A stretch of DNA of 64,000 nucleotides from JAENVT01 sp039931555 (GTDB taxonomy: Bacteria > Actinomycetota > Acidimicrobiia > Acidimicrobiales > Ilumatobacteraceae): NCBI GenBank assembly GCA_039931555.1, contig JBDTRP010000078.1:26475-90474 (forward strand). Direction: 5' to 3'. Position numbers and translations under genes: made by a program. Numbering within the stretch: the first letter of the stretch is position 1; every line of letters starts with the position of its first letter. This document shows, piece by piece, positions 41,831 to 51,088 of this stretch. The notes under the pieces are model-generated. The model saw nothing but the letters and a program-made list of their open reading frames with translations. It ran no database searches and was not told the DNA's origin.

Positions 41831-42613
41831 TCACTTGGTCGCCGCGCCCTTGCCGAGGTAGGCCTCGATGACCGCAGGGTCGGTCGCCACGCTGGAGAAG
41901 CTGCCTTCGGCGATCTTGACGCCGTAGTCGAGGGCGACGACGCGATCGCTGACCCCTTCGACGACGTGCATGTCGTGTTCGATGATCAGGATCGTCAACC
42001 CCAGTTCGGTGCGCAGCCGACCGATCAGCTCGGTGATCTCGTGGGTCTCGGTCGGGTTCATCCCGGCCGCAGGTTCGTCGACGAGCAGCAGCCGCGGGCT
42101 CGTCGCCAGCGCCCGGGCGATCTCGAGACGGCGACGGTTGGCATACGACAGCGAGTAGGCAGGCTGATCGAAGCGGTACCCCTGGAGCCGGGTGCCGAAG
42201 AACGACAGCAACTCCTCGGCGCGTTGATGCATGGCCCGTTCTTCCCTCCGGGCCCGCGGCAAGCCGAGTGCACCAGCGGCAATGCCGGCCCGGTTGCGGC
42301 CGTACATGGTCACCAGCACGTTCTCCTTGACCGTCATGTTGAGGAACAGCCGCAGGTTTTGGAACGTGCGAGCGATTCCCATGTTGTTGATGCGGTGGGG
42401 ATCGAGGCCGATGATGCTGTGCCCATCGAAGCGGACGTCGCCGGAGTCGGGTTTGTACACGCCCGTGATCAGGTTGAACAGCGTGGTCTTGCCAGCGCCG
42501 TTGGGACCGATGACCGACAGGATCTCACCTTCGGCGACCGACATGTCGAGTGAGTTGAGGACCTGCAGGCCTCCGAAGCTCAGGCTGACCTCAGAGATCT
42601 CGAGCAGTGCCAT
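41831..42613 (-). CDS. livG: ABC transporter ATPase, branched-chain amino acid type (LivG)
   Basis: A 260-residue ATP-binding subunit. Walker A GPNGAGKTTLFN near residue 37, an extended LivG insert (MTVKENVLVTMYGRNRAG), signature LSYANRRRLEIARAL in place of LSGGQ, Walker B LLLVDEPAAGMNP, and switch IIEHDMHVV. These are LivG hallmarks. ATG at 42613 shares a base with the livM stop. Confidence 0.95.
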   Translation of the reverse strand: MALLEISEVSLSFGGLQVLNSLDMSVAEGEILSVIGPNGAGKTTLFNLITGVYKPDSGDVRFDGHSIIGLDPHRINNMGIARTFQNLRLFLNMTVKENVLVTMYGRNRAGIAAGALGLPRARREERAMHQRAEELLSFFGTRLQGYRFDQPAYSLSYANRRRLEIARALATSPRLLLVDEPAAGMNPTETHEITELIGRLRTELGLTILIIEHDMHVVEGVSDRVVALDYGVKIAEGSFSSVATDPAVIEAYLGKGAATK

Positions 42614-44082
42614 CAGAGCACCTCGACGCGCTTGGTGCCGAAGATGCCCTGCGGTCGGCTGGCCATGATCGCCACCAATGAGGCGCCGATCAACAGTTGG
42701 CGGGTGATCGAACCCTGGTCGGCCAGGCGGTTCTCCCACGCCAGCATGCCGACGTAGGTCACCACGCCGCCGGCGAACGGTCGCCATTCGTGAGACAGCA
42801 AGGTCAGGGCCAGACCGCCGGCGATCAGGGCGAGGAATGCGACGTTCCCGAACGTCACGCTGCGCTCCAGGTGGGGTACCAGTGCGCCGGTGAACCCCGA
42901 CAGCCCCGAACCCCGCGGGCGCAGGTCGGTGCCGAAGCCGGCGAGGATGGCGCGGACCAGCGCTCCGGTGACGATCAGCGAGGCGACGAACTGCCCGAGA
43001 CGCCCGAGCGGTCGCATGCGCAGCGCCAGGAAGGCGACCAGCGCGCCGTACACCAGGAGCCGACCGGTTGACGGTGTGCGCAGCATCTCGGGGAGCACGG
43101 CGACGATGAACGCGCCGACGAACCCGGCTCCGAGGTTGCCGAGCCCGCCGAGGATCGCCGAGGCGTACAGCAACACGAGGAACGGGACGTCGAAGTTGCT
43201 GCCGAACACCGATTGTTGCACCGCGGCGAAGATCGTGCCTGCCAGTCCGGCAACCGCTGCGCCGAGGGCGAACGCCACGAGCCGGAGGCGCCGGACGGGA
43301 ACCGAGAGGATCTCGGCGGCCAACGGGTCTTCGCGCATCGATCGCAACGCCAGGCCCGACCGGGCGTTGCGCAGGCGGTAGAACAGCAGGATCACCACCG
43401 CCGCGGTGACGACCGTGACCAGGTAGTAGCCGGTGATGGTGTGAACTCGATACCCGAACAGCGACATCGGGTCGATGCCCGTGACGCCATTCGGGCCACC
43501 GGTGAGGTTGAACGGCTTGCTGGGCACGTCGTTGCCGTTGAGGCTGATCTGCAATCGGTCGCCGTTGTTGGCGATGCTGACGAAGATCTGGCCGAAGAAC
43601 AACGTGACGATTGCGAGGTAGTCGCCGCTGAGCCGCCGCGACGGCAGACCCAGAACCAAGCCCAAGATGGCGGTGCCGGCCACGACGACCGGAACCGAGA
43701 CGAGCGTCGGCCAGTGCAAGTGGAACTTGTCGGATGACAGCAGCGCGTAGGCGTACGCGCCGAAGCCGAAGAACGCGGCGTAGCCGAGATCGAGGAGACC
43801 GGACCATCCGACGACGACGTTGAGGCCGGTTGCCAGCAGCGTGTACAGCGCGACGGTGAACGCGATCCGGGTGATGTAGTCGCTCGGCGACACGAGCGCG
43901 AACAACAGCGCCACTGCGCCGACCACGAGGATCCGCCACTGCACCGGGGTCGACGAGATGCGTCGGCGGACCGAATCGACACGAGTCTCGACTCGTCGGT
44001 CAGCCGCCGCCTCGACCCATTGATCCTTTCCGATCGAACGATCGGTCGACGCAGGCTCGGGTGGGCGCGTGTCGTCGGTCAT
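42613..44082 (-). CDS. livM: ABC transporter permease, branched-chain amino acid type (LivM), extended
   Basis: A 489-residue permease. The core from about residue 55 to 370 is a normal LivM with GYAAFFGFGAYAYALL, SGDYLAIVTLFFGQI, the cytoplasmic coupling motif RSMREDPLAAEILSV, and LGGLGNLGAGFVGAFI. It has a polar N-terminal extension of about 45 residues and extra hydrophobic segments after residue 375, ending IMASRPQGIFGTKRVEVL. Such length is above the usual 320-420. Last base of livH overlaps its start. Confidence 0.9.
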   Translation of the reverse strand: MTDDTRPPEPASTDRSIGKDQWVEAAADRRVETRVDSVRRRISSTPVQWRILVVGAVALLFALVSPSDYITRIAFTVALYTLLATGLNVVVGWSGLLDLGYAAFFGFGAYAYALLSSDKFHLHWPTLVSVPVVVAGTAILGLVLGLPSRRLSGDYLAIVTLFFGQIFVSIANNGDRLQISLNGNDVPSKPFNLTGGPNGVTGIDPMSLFGYRVHTITGYYLVTVVTAAVVILLFYRLRNARSGLALRSMREDPLAAEILSVPVRRLRLVAFALGAAVAGLAGTIFAAVQQSVFGSNFDVPFLVLLYASAILGGLGNLGAGFVGAFIVAVLPEMLRTPSTGRLLVYGALVAFLALRMRPLGRLGQFVASLIVTGALVRAILAGFGTDLRPRGSGLSGFTGALVPHLERSVTFGNVAFLALIAGGLALTLLSHEWRPFAGGVVTYVGMLAWENRLADQGSITRQLLIGASLVAIMASRPQGIFGTKRVEVL

Positions 44083-44999
44083 CAGACCTTCTTCAACTCC
44101 GCCACGCCGAACAGGCCTCGAGGCCGGATCAGCATGAAGCCGATGAGCACCAGAAACACCACGACGTCGTAGAACGTCGTCGACACGTAGCCCTGCGCAA
44201 AGCTCTCGGCGAACCCGATGATGAGACCACCGGCCATCGCACCTTGGACCGAGCCGATCCCACCGACGACCGACGCAGTGAACCCCTTGAGACCGGCCAC
44301 GAAGCCCATCGTCTGGAAGACACGGTTATAGACCAGACCGCTCATCACACCGGCAACGCCCGCCAGCGCTGACCCGATGAAGAAGGTGACCATGATGACC
44401 CGGTTGACGTCGAGTCCCATCATCTGGGCGGCCTCGGGATCGTACGAGGTTGCCCGCATCGCCTTGCCGAGCTTGCTGCGCCGCATGAAGATCATCAGGC
44501 CGATCATCACTGCGAAGCTGACCCCGATCACCAGCAGGCGCATCACGCTGACGTTGAGCACGCCTTCGTGGATGCCGCTTCTGACGTCGACCAGCTTCTC
44601 GCTCTCGTACCGCAAGATGCGCGCGCCGACGACCAGCAGCACAGCGTTCTGCAGGAAGAACGACGTGCCGAGCGCCGACACGAGCGGGGCGATCCGCGGT
44701 GCGGTTCGCAACGGTCGATAGGCGAACCGTTCGATGGCCACACCGACCAGCCCGGACCCGAGGGCGGCAACCACCATCAGGACCGGCAACAGCACGGCGA
44801 CCGGGAGCGCAGGATCAGCTGCGCCCCCGAGCGTGTGCAGTGTTCCGTAACCGAGGAACGCACCGATCATGTAGACCTCGCCGTGGGCGAAGTTCAACAG
44901 CTTCAACACTCCATACACGAGGGAGTAGCCCAGTGCAATGAGCGCGTAGACACTGCCGAGTGTCAAACCATTGACGACAAGTTGGACGAACTGGCCCAT
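44082..44999 (-). CDS. livH: ABC transporter permease, branched-chain amino acid type (LivH)
   Basis: A 305-residue permease with eight or so hydrophobic helices. Seen: LTLGSVYALIALGYSLVYGVLK at the start (in two parts, NGLTLGSVYALIALG and YSLVYGVLK), NFAHGEVYMIGAF, the coupling helix KLGKAMRATSYDPEAAQMMG, and a GGIGSVQGAMAGG loop. It forms the membrane channel with LivM. Follows the binding-protein gene by 21 nt. Confidence 0.95.
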   Translation of the reverse strand: MGQFVQLVVNGLTLGSVYALIALGYSLVYGVLKLLNFAHGEVYMIGAFLGYGTLHTLGGAADPALPVAVLLPVLMVVAALGSGLVGVAIERFAYRPLRTAPRIAPLVSALGTSFFLQNAVLLVVGARILRYESEKLVDVRSGIHEGVLNVSVMRLLVIGVSFAVMIGLMIFMRRSKLGKAMRATSYDPEAAQMMGLDVNRVIMVTFFIGSALAGVAGVMSGLVYNRVFQTMGFVAGLKGFTASVVGGIGSVQGAMAGGLIIGFAESFAQGYVSTTFYDVVVFLVLIGFMLIRPRGLFGVAELKKV

Positions 45000-45020
45000 C
45001 GGTGCTCGGCTCGGCCGAGG

Positions 45021-46238
45021 TCAGCCGACGAGGGTGTACTTGCCGCCCTTGACCTGAGACATGTAGAACTTGGCGCCGACCACGTCGCCGTTGGCGTCGA
45101 GCGCCACTGGGCCTCCGAGGATGGTGTCGTCGAGCTTGGCGGCCTTCACGGCGGTGGTGACATCGGCCCGGGCGCCGGGCTTGCCGTCCTTGCAGGTCGC
45201 CTGGATGCCCGTGGCGAGCAGTTGAGCCGCAACGTAGACAGGAGGACCGAACGTGCCGAACTTGTCGTCGTGGGCCTTCTGGTACGCGGCAACCACGTCG
45301 GCTGCTGCGGGCACGCCGCGCACGTCAGGAGCGAACGACGAGACGTAGGCACCCTCGAGCGAGAAGTCGCTGGGGGAGTAGACGCCATCGCTGCCGACCA
45401 CGACGGCCTTCTTGCCCTGCTCGGCGAGTTGGGTGCCGAACTGCTGGGCGTTGGCGGCGATCTGCCAGGGCAGGAACACCGCACCGACGTCGTCGGTGAC
45501 CTTGGCGACCAGCGAGGAGAAGTCGGTCGACTTCTGGGCGATCGATTCGCGGAGCACCTCGACGCCGAGCGTCTTCCACGTGGCGGTGGCCGAGTCGGCG
45601 AGGCCGGTGGAGTACGAGGTCTGGTCGTCGACGATCAGCACCTTGGTGGCCTTGATCGTGTCCTTGACGAAGTTGGCGATCGTCGGGCCCTGGGCGTCGT
45701 CGTTGGGCACGACTCGTGCGAACGTCGGCATCTTGCCGTCGACGGTCAGGCTTGTGCGGGTTGCCGACGGCGAGATATAGACAAGCCCAGCCGTGGTCAT
45801 CGCCGGCCCGATTGCCTCGACCTCTTGCGAGCCCGCCGGCCCGAGCACGGCGACGACGCCGGTGTCGGAGATCAGCTTCTGGGCGCCGGTCGTGGCCTGC
45901 GCCGGGTCGAGTTGGGTGTCGGTCTCGACGAGGGAGAACGTGGTGCCGTTCTTGGCGTTGAAATCATCGATCCCGAGCTTGCCCCAGTTGAGCTGCTCCT
46001 GGCCGATCGAGGCGGCGTCACCGGTGAACGGCCCCATGAAGCCGATCTTGGCGCTGCACGCGGCGCCACCGGCTGCTGGTGCGGCCGTCGTTTCCACTGC
46101 ACCAGTGGTAGCTGCCGTTGTGCCGGCAGTGGTACCGGCGGGCGCGGCACTGTCGCCGGAGCTCTTGCTGTCGGAGCCGCACGCGGTTGCGGCCAGCAGC
46201 AAAGCGGCCAGCGGCGCGAATAGGAGTTTCTTGGACAT
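45021..46238 (-). CDS. livK: ABC transporter substrate-binding lipoprotein, branched-chain amino acid type
   Basis: A 405-residue lipoprotein: signal helix LLFAPLAALLLAATAC with lipobox Cys near residue 20, a Ser/Ala/Thr-rich linker, then a type I periplasmic-binding fold (KIGFMGPFTGDAASIGQEQLNWGKL; given in parts KIGFMGPFTGDA and IGQEQLNWG). Ligand is not readable; relatives bind Leu/Ile/Val, urea, amides or betaines. It is first in the liv operon, with AGGGGG before the ATG; a TGATAGCT about 45 nt upstream may be the -10. Confidence 0.9.
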   Translation of the reverse strand: MSKKLLFAPLAALLLAATACGSDSKSSGDSAAPAGTTAGTTAATTGAVETTAAPAAGGAACSAKIGFMGPFTGDAASIGQEQLNWGKLGIDDFNAKNGTTFSLVETDTQLDPAQATTGAQKLISDTGVVAVLGPAGSQEVEAIGPAMTTAGLVYISPSATRTSLTVDGKMPTFARVVPNDDAQGPTIANFVKDTIKATKVLIVDDQTSYSTGLADSATATWKTLGVEVLRESIAQKSTDFSSLVAKVTDDVGAVFLPWQIAANAQQFGTQLAEQGKKAVVVGSDGVYSPSDFSLEGAYVSSFAPDVRGVPAAADVVAAYQKAHDDKFGTFGPPVYVAAQLLATGIQATCKDGKPGARADVTTAVKAAKLDDTILGGPVALDANGDVVGAKFYMSQVKGGKYTLVG

Positions 46239-46337
46239 TGTTCCCCCTGAAACCTACGGCTGACGCCGCAAATGGACACCGGTGAAGCTATCACAGGGCC
46301 GAGGATCGACCTAGGGGCCCGATGAAAGCCTTCGCGG

Positions 46338-47480
46338 TCAAGCCAGCAGCGCCCGGTGCTGGTGCAGGGCGCGCAGGCAGGTGTCGATGTCGGCATCGGA
46401 GTTGTACAGGTGCATCGACATTCGCAGGTTCCCGTCGCGGCACGACGTACCGATCCCCATCGCATCGAGGGTGGCAACCATTGCGTTCTGATCGGTGCAC
46501 GCCACCGCCACCATGGCACCGCGCCGCTCGCGCTCGACGGGCGTGACGACCGTGGCGCCGAGCTCGTCGAGACCGCAACGGAGCCGGTCGATCAGATCCT
46601 GAACGTGCGCCTCGACCGCCGGCACTCCCACGCTGCGCACCAGGTCGATGCCGGCCAGCCCGGCGAACAGGTTCGGCACGGGCGGGGTTCCGGATTCGTA
46701 CCGCCGCGCCGTCGCTGAAGGTGAGTAGCGCCGGTGGTCCATGGCGAAGATGTCGGAGTCCGCGAACCAGCCGGTTGCGGTCGGCGGGCGGTCATCGATC
46801 AGCGAGGGCCGGACGTACATGAAGCCGAGTCCCGCCGAGCCGAGCAGGTACTTGAGTGCGCCGGACAGCAGCACGTCGACGTCGAGGTCGACCACATCGA
46901 TCGGGACCGAACCGATGGCCTGATACGAGTCGACCGCGATCAGCGCGCCGTGGGAGTGGGCGATCTTGGCAACGGCTTTCGGGTCGAGCTTGCTGCCGTT
47001 GCGGAAGCAGACGTGGGTCATGATCACGAGCGCTGTCCGCTCATCCACCGCCTGCTCGATGTCGTCGACCGACACGGTCGCATCGTGGGCCGGAACGATC
47101 ACGATCTCCGCGCCACGGGCTTGCTGGGCGAAGGCGATCTGGCCTGCGGTCGGGAACTCGAAGTCGGTGATGACGATGCGGTTCCGCTCACCGGTCAGGT
47201 CGAGGCCGGAGACGAACGCCGACAGGCCGGCCGACACCGAGGTGGTCACCGCGACGGCGTCGCTCGGGGCATTGACGAGATCGGCCCACGAGTTGCGGAC
47301 GAGTTCGTTGCGTTCGACCCACGCGTTCCACTGGGCCCCCTCGCGTTCCCATCCGTCGAGAAAGCTCTCGTAGGCGGCGCGCACCTGATGCGATAGCGCT
47401 CCCTGCGAGCAGGAGTTCAGATACACGCGACTTTCGAAGATGGGGAACGACGACCGGAACGTTTCGGCGAGGGTGGGCAC
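46338..47480 (-). CDS. Class V aminotransferase / cysteine desulfurase-like PLP enzyme
   Basis: A 380-residue fold-type I PLP enzyme. Seen: the internal aldimine Lys in SGALKYLLGSAGLGF near residue 210, the PLP Asp in GALIAVDSYQAIG, His in MTHVCFRNGS, and the C-terminal LRMSMHLYNSDADID. Relatives include isopenicillin N epimerase-like and selenocysteine lyase-like proteins. No iron-sulfur assembly genes adjoin it. GTG at 47480 has TAAGAT 6 nt upstream; the gene is divergent from the VOC-cupin gene. Confidence 0.85.
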   Translation of the reverse strand: MPTLAETFRSSFPIFESRVYLNSCSQGALSHQVRAAYESFLDGWEREGAQWNAWVERNELVRNSWADLVNAPSDAVAVTTSVSAGLSAFVSGLDLTGERNRIVITDFEFPTAGQIAFAQQARGAEIVIVPAHDATVSVDDIEQAVDERTALVIMTHVCFRNGSKLDPKAVAKIAHSHGALIAVDSYQAIGSVPIDVVDLDVDVLLSGALKYLLGSAGLGFMYVRPSLIDDRPPTATGWFADSDIFAMDHRRYSPSATARRYESGTPPVPNLFAGLAGIDLVRSVGVPAVEAHVQDLIDRLRCGLDELGATVVTPVERERRGAMVAVACTDQNAMVATLDAMGIGTSCRDGNLRMSMHLYNSDADIDTCLRALHQHRALLA

Positions 47481-47486
47481 GACGTC

Positions 47487-47500
47487 ATCTTAAGTACTCT
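47487..47500. promoter_or_regulatory. Overlapping divergent leaderless promoters
   Basis: Minus-strand TAAGAT (47487-47492) is 6 nt before GTG 47480. Plus-strand TACTCT (47495-47500) is 6 nt before ATG 47507. The two start codons are only 26 nt apart, so the promoters must compete for one site. The core AGTACT is itself palindromic. Confidence 0.5.
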
Positions 47501-47506
47501 GTGGCG

Positions 47507-48574
47507 ATGACGACGGCCGAGGCGATGATCGCCTGCAACGACATCAACGCCGCGCTGGCGTTCTACGTCGACCGGCTCGGGTTCCGAGTCGACTCGATCT
47601 TCCCTGCCGACGACCCGGTGGTCGCCGTGCTGCGCGGGTACGGACTCCGCCTGCGGCTCGATCCGGATGCGCCACCCTCGCCGGCCACCTTGCGGATCTC
47701 CGCCACCGATGTGGCCGCGATGGGCGGTGCCGGTCGGCTGGTCGCCCCCGACGGCACCACGGTCGACATCGTCGATGGGGATCCGCCACTGACGCTGCCG
47801 CCGGTGCAACAGAGGTTCGTGCTGGAGCGGGCGTCCGACGATGCCGGATGGACGCTCGGGCGCGCCGGGATGCGCTACCGGGATCTCATCCCCGATCGCC
47901 TGGGCGGCCGGTTCATCGCATCGCACATCGAGATCCCCACCGCAGGCCCGGTGCCGGACTACGTGCACTTCCACAAGATCCGCTTCCAGATGATCTACTG
48001 CTACCGGGGTTGGGTGCGCCTGGTGTACGAAGACCAGGGCGAGCCCTTCGTCATGCGCGCCGGGGACTGCGTGCTGCAGCCGCCGCGCATCCGCCATCGC
48101 GTGCTGGAGAGCTCGGACGGCCTGCAGGTCGTCGAGATCACCTGCCCGGCGCACCACGAGACCTTCGCCGATGCCGAGATGACCCTGCCCACTGGCGCCG
48201 TCACTCCCGATCGTGACTACGGCGGGCAGCGGTTCGTGCTGCACCTGGCCGACGATGCGAGTTGGGTCGCAACGGCTGACGGGTTCCTTCGTCGCCGCTT
48301 CGGGTTCACCGAGGCCACCGATGGCCTGGCCGAGGCCAGCGTGTTGCGCCCGTCACTCGACGGTGTCGCGGCCGATGCAGAGCGCACTCACGACGGCGAG
48401 TTCCTCTTCCTGTTCGTGCTCGACGGTGGTGTGACGTTGCGTCGCGCCGCAGAGGCGGACGAGCGCTTGCACCCGGGCGACAGCTTCGCGATGCCGGCTC
48501 GCGCGACGTTCGCCCTGGTCGAGCGCAGCGACGACCTCGAACTCCTCGAAGTCGCCCTCCCCGCCGGCGCGTAG
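47507..48574 (+). CDS. VOC (glyoxalase-like) plus cupin fusion protein
   Basis: A 355-residue protein. Residues 1-95 resemble a vicinal-oxygen-chelate half (IACNDINAALAFYVDRLGFRV). Residues about 120-240 form a cupin with HFHKIRFQMIYCYRG, FVMRAGDCVLQPPRIRHRVLE, which provide His ligands for a metal, and a second cupin-like repeat follows to the end with HDGEFLFLFVLDG and LHPGDSFAMPA. Function unknown; such proteins may be dioxygenases, isomerases or small-molecule binders. ATG at 47507 fits the -10 spacing; GTG at 47501 is possible. It ends 3 nt from the convergent flavoprotein gene. Confidence 0.7.
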   Translation: MTTAEAMIACNDINAALAFYVDRLGFRVDSIFPADDPVVAVLRGYGLRLRLDPDAPPSPATLRISATDVAAMGGAGRLVAPDGTTVDIVDGDPPLTLPPVQQRFVLERASDDAGWTLGRAGMRYRDLIPDRLGGRFIASHIEIPTAGPVPDYVHFHKIRFQMIYCYRGWVRLVYEDQGEPFVMRAGDCVLQPPRIRHRVLESSDGLQVVEITCPAHHETFADAEMTLPTGAVTPDRDYGGQRFVLHLADDASWVATADGFLRRRFGFTEATDGLAEASVLRPSLDGVAADAERTHDGEFLFLFVLDGGVTLRRAAEADERLHPGDSFAMPARATFALVERSDDLELLEVALPAGA

Positions 48575-48576
48575 GG

Positions 48577-51027
48577 TCAGGCCTTCACCCGGGAGTTGCT
48601 CGGGTCGTAGAGGGGCTGAAGGGATACCTGGGCGGCGACACGCTGACCGCCGACCTCCAACTCGTAGCCGCCTGCGGTCACGTCGTCGGCCGTGACGCCC
48701 GCCGGGTTGCGGATGTATCCGTACCCGATCGAACGACCGATCGTGTAGCCGTACCCGCCACTGGTCAGCCAGCCGACGCGTTCGCCATCGCGGAAGATGG
48801 TCTCGCGACCGAGCAGCACCACCTGAGGGTCACACGTGAACCCCGCCAGCATCTTGCGCACGCCATCCGAGCGTTGTGCGGCGACCGCAGCACGACCGCG
48901 GAAATCAACGCCGCCGCGCAGCTTCACCGCCCACCCGAGGCCGGCCTCGATCGGTGAGTGATCGGGCCCGATGTCGCTGCCCCAAGCCCGGTATCCCTTC
49001 TCGAGCCGGCAGCTCTCGATCGCTCGGTACCCGGCGTTGGTCAGGCCATGGGCGCGGCCGGCCGACATCAGCGCGTCGTAGACCGTGGTGGCGTACTCGA
49101 CAGGCAGGTGCAGCTCCCAACCCAACTCACCGACGTAGGTCACGCGCAGGGCACGAACGGGACAACCGGCGATGCCGATGATCTGCTGCGTGCCGAATGG
49201 GAACGACTCGTTGGCCACATCGGCGCGAGTGACAGCCTGCAGGATGTCACGCGAGCGTGGGCCCATCAGCGACAGCACGGTGTTGGCGGACGTGATGTCG
49301 AACAGCTGTGCGTTCATCCCTTGCGGGATCGAGTGCTGGATCCAGTCGAAGTCGTGCGTCGCGAACCCGGTGCCGGTGACGATGTAGAACTCGTCGGTGG
49401 CGACGCGGCACACGGTGAGATCGCATTGAATCCCGCCGGAGTCGTCGAGCATCTGTGTGTACGTCAACGAGCCGACCGGCTTGTCGACGTTGTTCGAGCA
49501 GATCCAGTTCAACGCGGCCATCGCGTCAGGGCCCTTCAACGCGAACTTGGCGAACGACGTCTGATCGATCACGACGGCCGCTTCGCGCGTGGCCTGGTGT
49601 TCGCGGCCCACGGCGTCGAACCAGTTCTGGCGTTCGTAGCTGTACTCGTCGTGGGCGGTCTCGCCATGATCGGTTGACGCGAACCAGTTCGGTCGCTCCC
49701 AACCCAGCTTCTCGCCGAAGCACCCGCCGGCGTCGAGGAGTCGCGAGTACAGCGGCGAAGTGCGGCACGGTCGGCCACTGTCGTGCTCCTCGTGGGGCCA
49801 CGCCATCGTGTAGTGCTTGCCGTAGGCCTCGAGCGTGCGGGTGCGCACCCAATCGGTGTCTTGGTGCGGGCGCCCGAATCGACGGATGTCGACGACCCAC
49901 AGGTCGTACGGCGCCACGCCTCGATGCACCCACTCGGCCAACGCCATGCCGGCGCCGCCACCGGCGGCGATGCCGAAGGCGTTGAATCCGGCGCCGACGA
50001 AGAAGTTCCCCAGCTCCGGTGCCTCGCCGAGGATGAAGTTGCCGTCGGGTGTGAAGCTCTCCGGCCCGTTGATCAACTCGTTGATGCCGGCGGTCTGCAA
50101 CGCAGGCACGCGTCCCATGGCCAGCTCCATCGTCGGAGCGAAGTGGTCGAAGTCGGCGTCGAGGAGCTTGAAGTTGAACCCGTGCGGGATGCCGTCGGTG
50201 GCCCAGGGGACGGGGTTCGGCTCGTAGCCACCCATCACCAATCCGCCGACCTCCTCCTTGTAGTAGGTCAGCCGATCCGGGTCTCGAAGCGTGGGGAGGT
50301 CACGCGGCACGACCGGGTCGAACGGCGTCGTGATGACGTATTGGTGTTGTACCGACACCAACGGAACATTGACCCCGACGGTGGCGGCCAGCGACCGCGT
50401 CCACTGTCCGGCGCAGCACACCACCACACTGCATTCGATGCGCCCCGCCGACGTGATCACCGCCTTGATCACACCGTCGATCACCTCGATCTCGAGCACC
50501 TCGGTGTCTTCGCAGATCGTTGCGCCGGCCTGCCGTGCGCCTCTCGCCAATGCCATCGTGATGTCGGTCGGGTTGGCCTGGCCGTCGGTCGGCAGGAACG
50601 CCGCGCCGACCACGTCGTCGACCGTCAGCAGCGGCCACAGGTCCTGCGCTTCCTTCGGTGAGAGGAGATGCATCTCCAGGCCGAACGACTTGGCGGTCGT
50701 CGCCTGCCGCTTCACCTCGTTCCAGCGCTCGTCGTTGCACGCGAGGCGCAGCCCGCCGTTCATCTTCCATCCCGTCGCCTGGCCGGTCTCGTCCTCGAGT
50801 CGCTTGTAGAGGTCGACCGAATATCCCAGCAGCTGGGTGATGTTGGCGCTGCTGCGCAACTGCCCGACCAGGCCGGCCGCATGGAACGTCGACCCCGACG
50901 TCAGCTTGTGGCGCTCGATCAGCACCGTGTCGGTCCACCCCAACTTGGCCAGGTGATAGGCGGTCGAGCATCCGACGATGCCCCCGCCGATGATCACGGC
51001 GCGAGCCGAAGTGGGTTGTTCCGTCAC
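48577..51027 (-). CDS. Dimethylglycine/sarcosine dehydrogenase-like flavoprotein with GcvT domain (816 aa)
   Basis: Third paralogue of this type. Seen: AVIIGGGIVGCSTAYHLAKL near residue 10, the flavin His in SGSTFHAAGLVGQLR near residue 50, VVCCAGQWTRSLAATVGV, and the GcvT domain with RVTYVGELGWELHLP and RLEKGYRAWGSDIGPDHSP. It is closer to the 811-aa protein than to the 851-aa one. It probably demethylates dimethylglycine or sarcosine. Divergent from proVWX, with which it probably shares regulation. GTG at 51027 is chosen because the FAD motif follows at the usual distance; the frame extends to 51102 across the divergent promoter. Confidence 0.9.
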   Translation of the reverse strand: MTEQPTSARAVIIGGGIVGCSTAYHLAKLGWTDTVLIERHKLTSGSTFHAAGLVGQLRSSANITQLLGYSVDLYKRLEDETGQATGWKMNGGLRLACNDERWNEVKRQATTAKSFGLEMHLLSPKEAQDLWPLLTVDDVVGAAFLPTDGQANPTDITMALARGARQAGATICEDTEVLEIEVIDGVIKAVITSAGRIECSVVVCCAGQWTRSLAATVGVNVPLVSVQHQYVITTPFDPVVPRDLPTLRDPDRLTYYKEEVGGLVMGGYEPNPVPWATDGIPHGFNFKLLDADFDHFAPTMELAMGRVPALQTAGINELINGPESFTPDGNFILGEAPELGNFFVGAGFNAFGIAAGGGAGMALAEWVHRGVAPYDLWVVDIRRFGRPHQDTDWVRTRTLEAYGKHYTMAWPHEEHDSGRPCRTSPLYSRLLDAGGCFGEKLGWERPNWFASTDHGETAHDEYSYERQNWFDAVGREHQATREAAVVIDQTSFAKFALKGPDAMAALNWICSNNVDKPVGSLTYTQMLDDSGGIQCDLTVCRVATDEFYIVTGTGFATHDFDWIQHSIPQGMNAQLFDITSANTVLSLMGPRSRDILQAVTRADVANESFPFGTQQIIGIAGCPVRALRVTYVGELGWELHLPVEYATTVYDALMSAGRAHGLTNAGYRAIESCRLEKGYRAWGSDIGPDHSPIEAGLGWAVKLRGGVDFRGRAAVAAQRSDGVRKMLAGFTCDPQVVLLGRETIFRDGERVGWLTSGGYGYTIGRSIGYGYIRNPAGVTADDVTAGGYELEVGGQRVAAQVSLQPLYDPSNSRVKA

Positions 51028-51075
51028 GGCGGCGTGCCTTCCCCTCGGGCGCTCAGCGGAGCGCGAGGGTATGAC

Positions 51076-51081
51076 TAGCAT
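51076..51081 (+). promoter_or_regulatory. Candidate -10 box of a leaderless promoter (TAGCAT) for proVWX
   Basis: TAGCAT lies 7 nt before GTG 51089. If it is used, translation starts there rather than at ATG 51071. Confidence 0.4.
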
Positions 51082-51088
51082 CGGCGCC

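Noticed and set aside
41831..43939. Long minus-strand frame extending livG upstream across livM
   Set aside because: Only the last 260 codons are LivG; the upstream part is an out-of-frame reading of livM, and ATG 42613 overlaps the livM stop.
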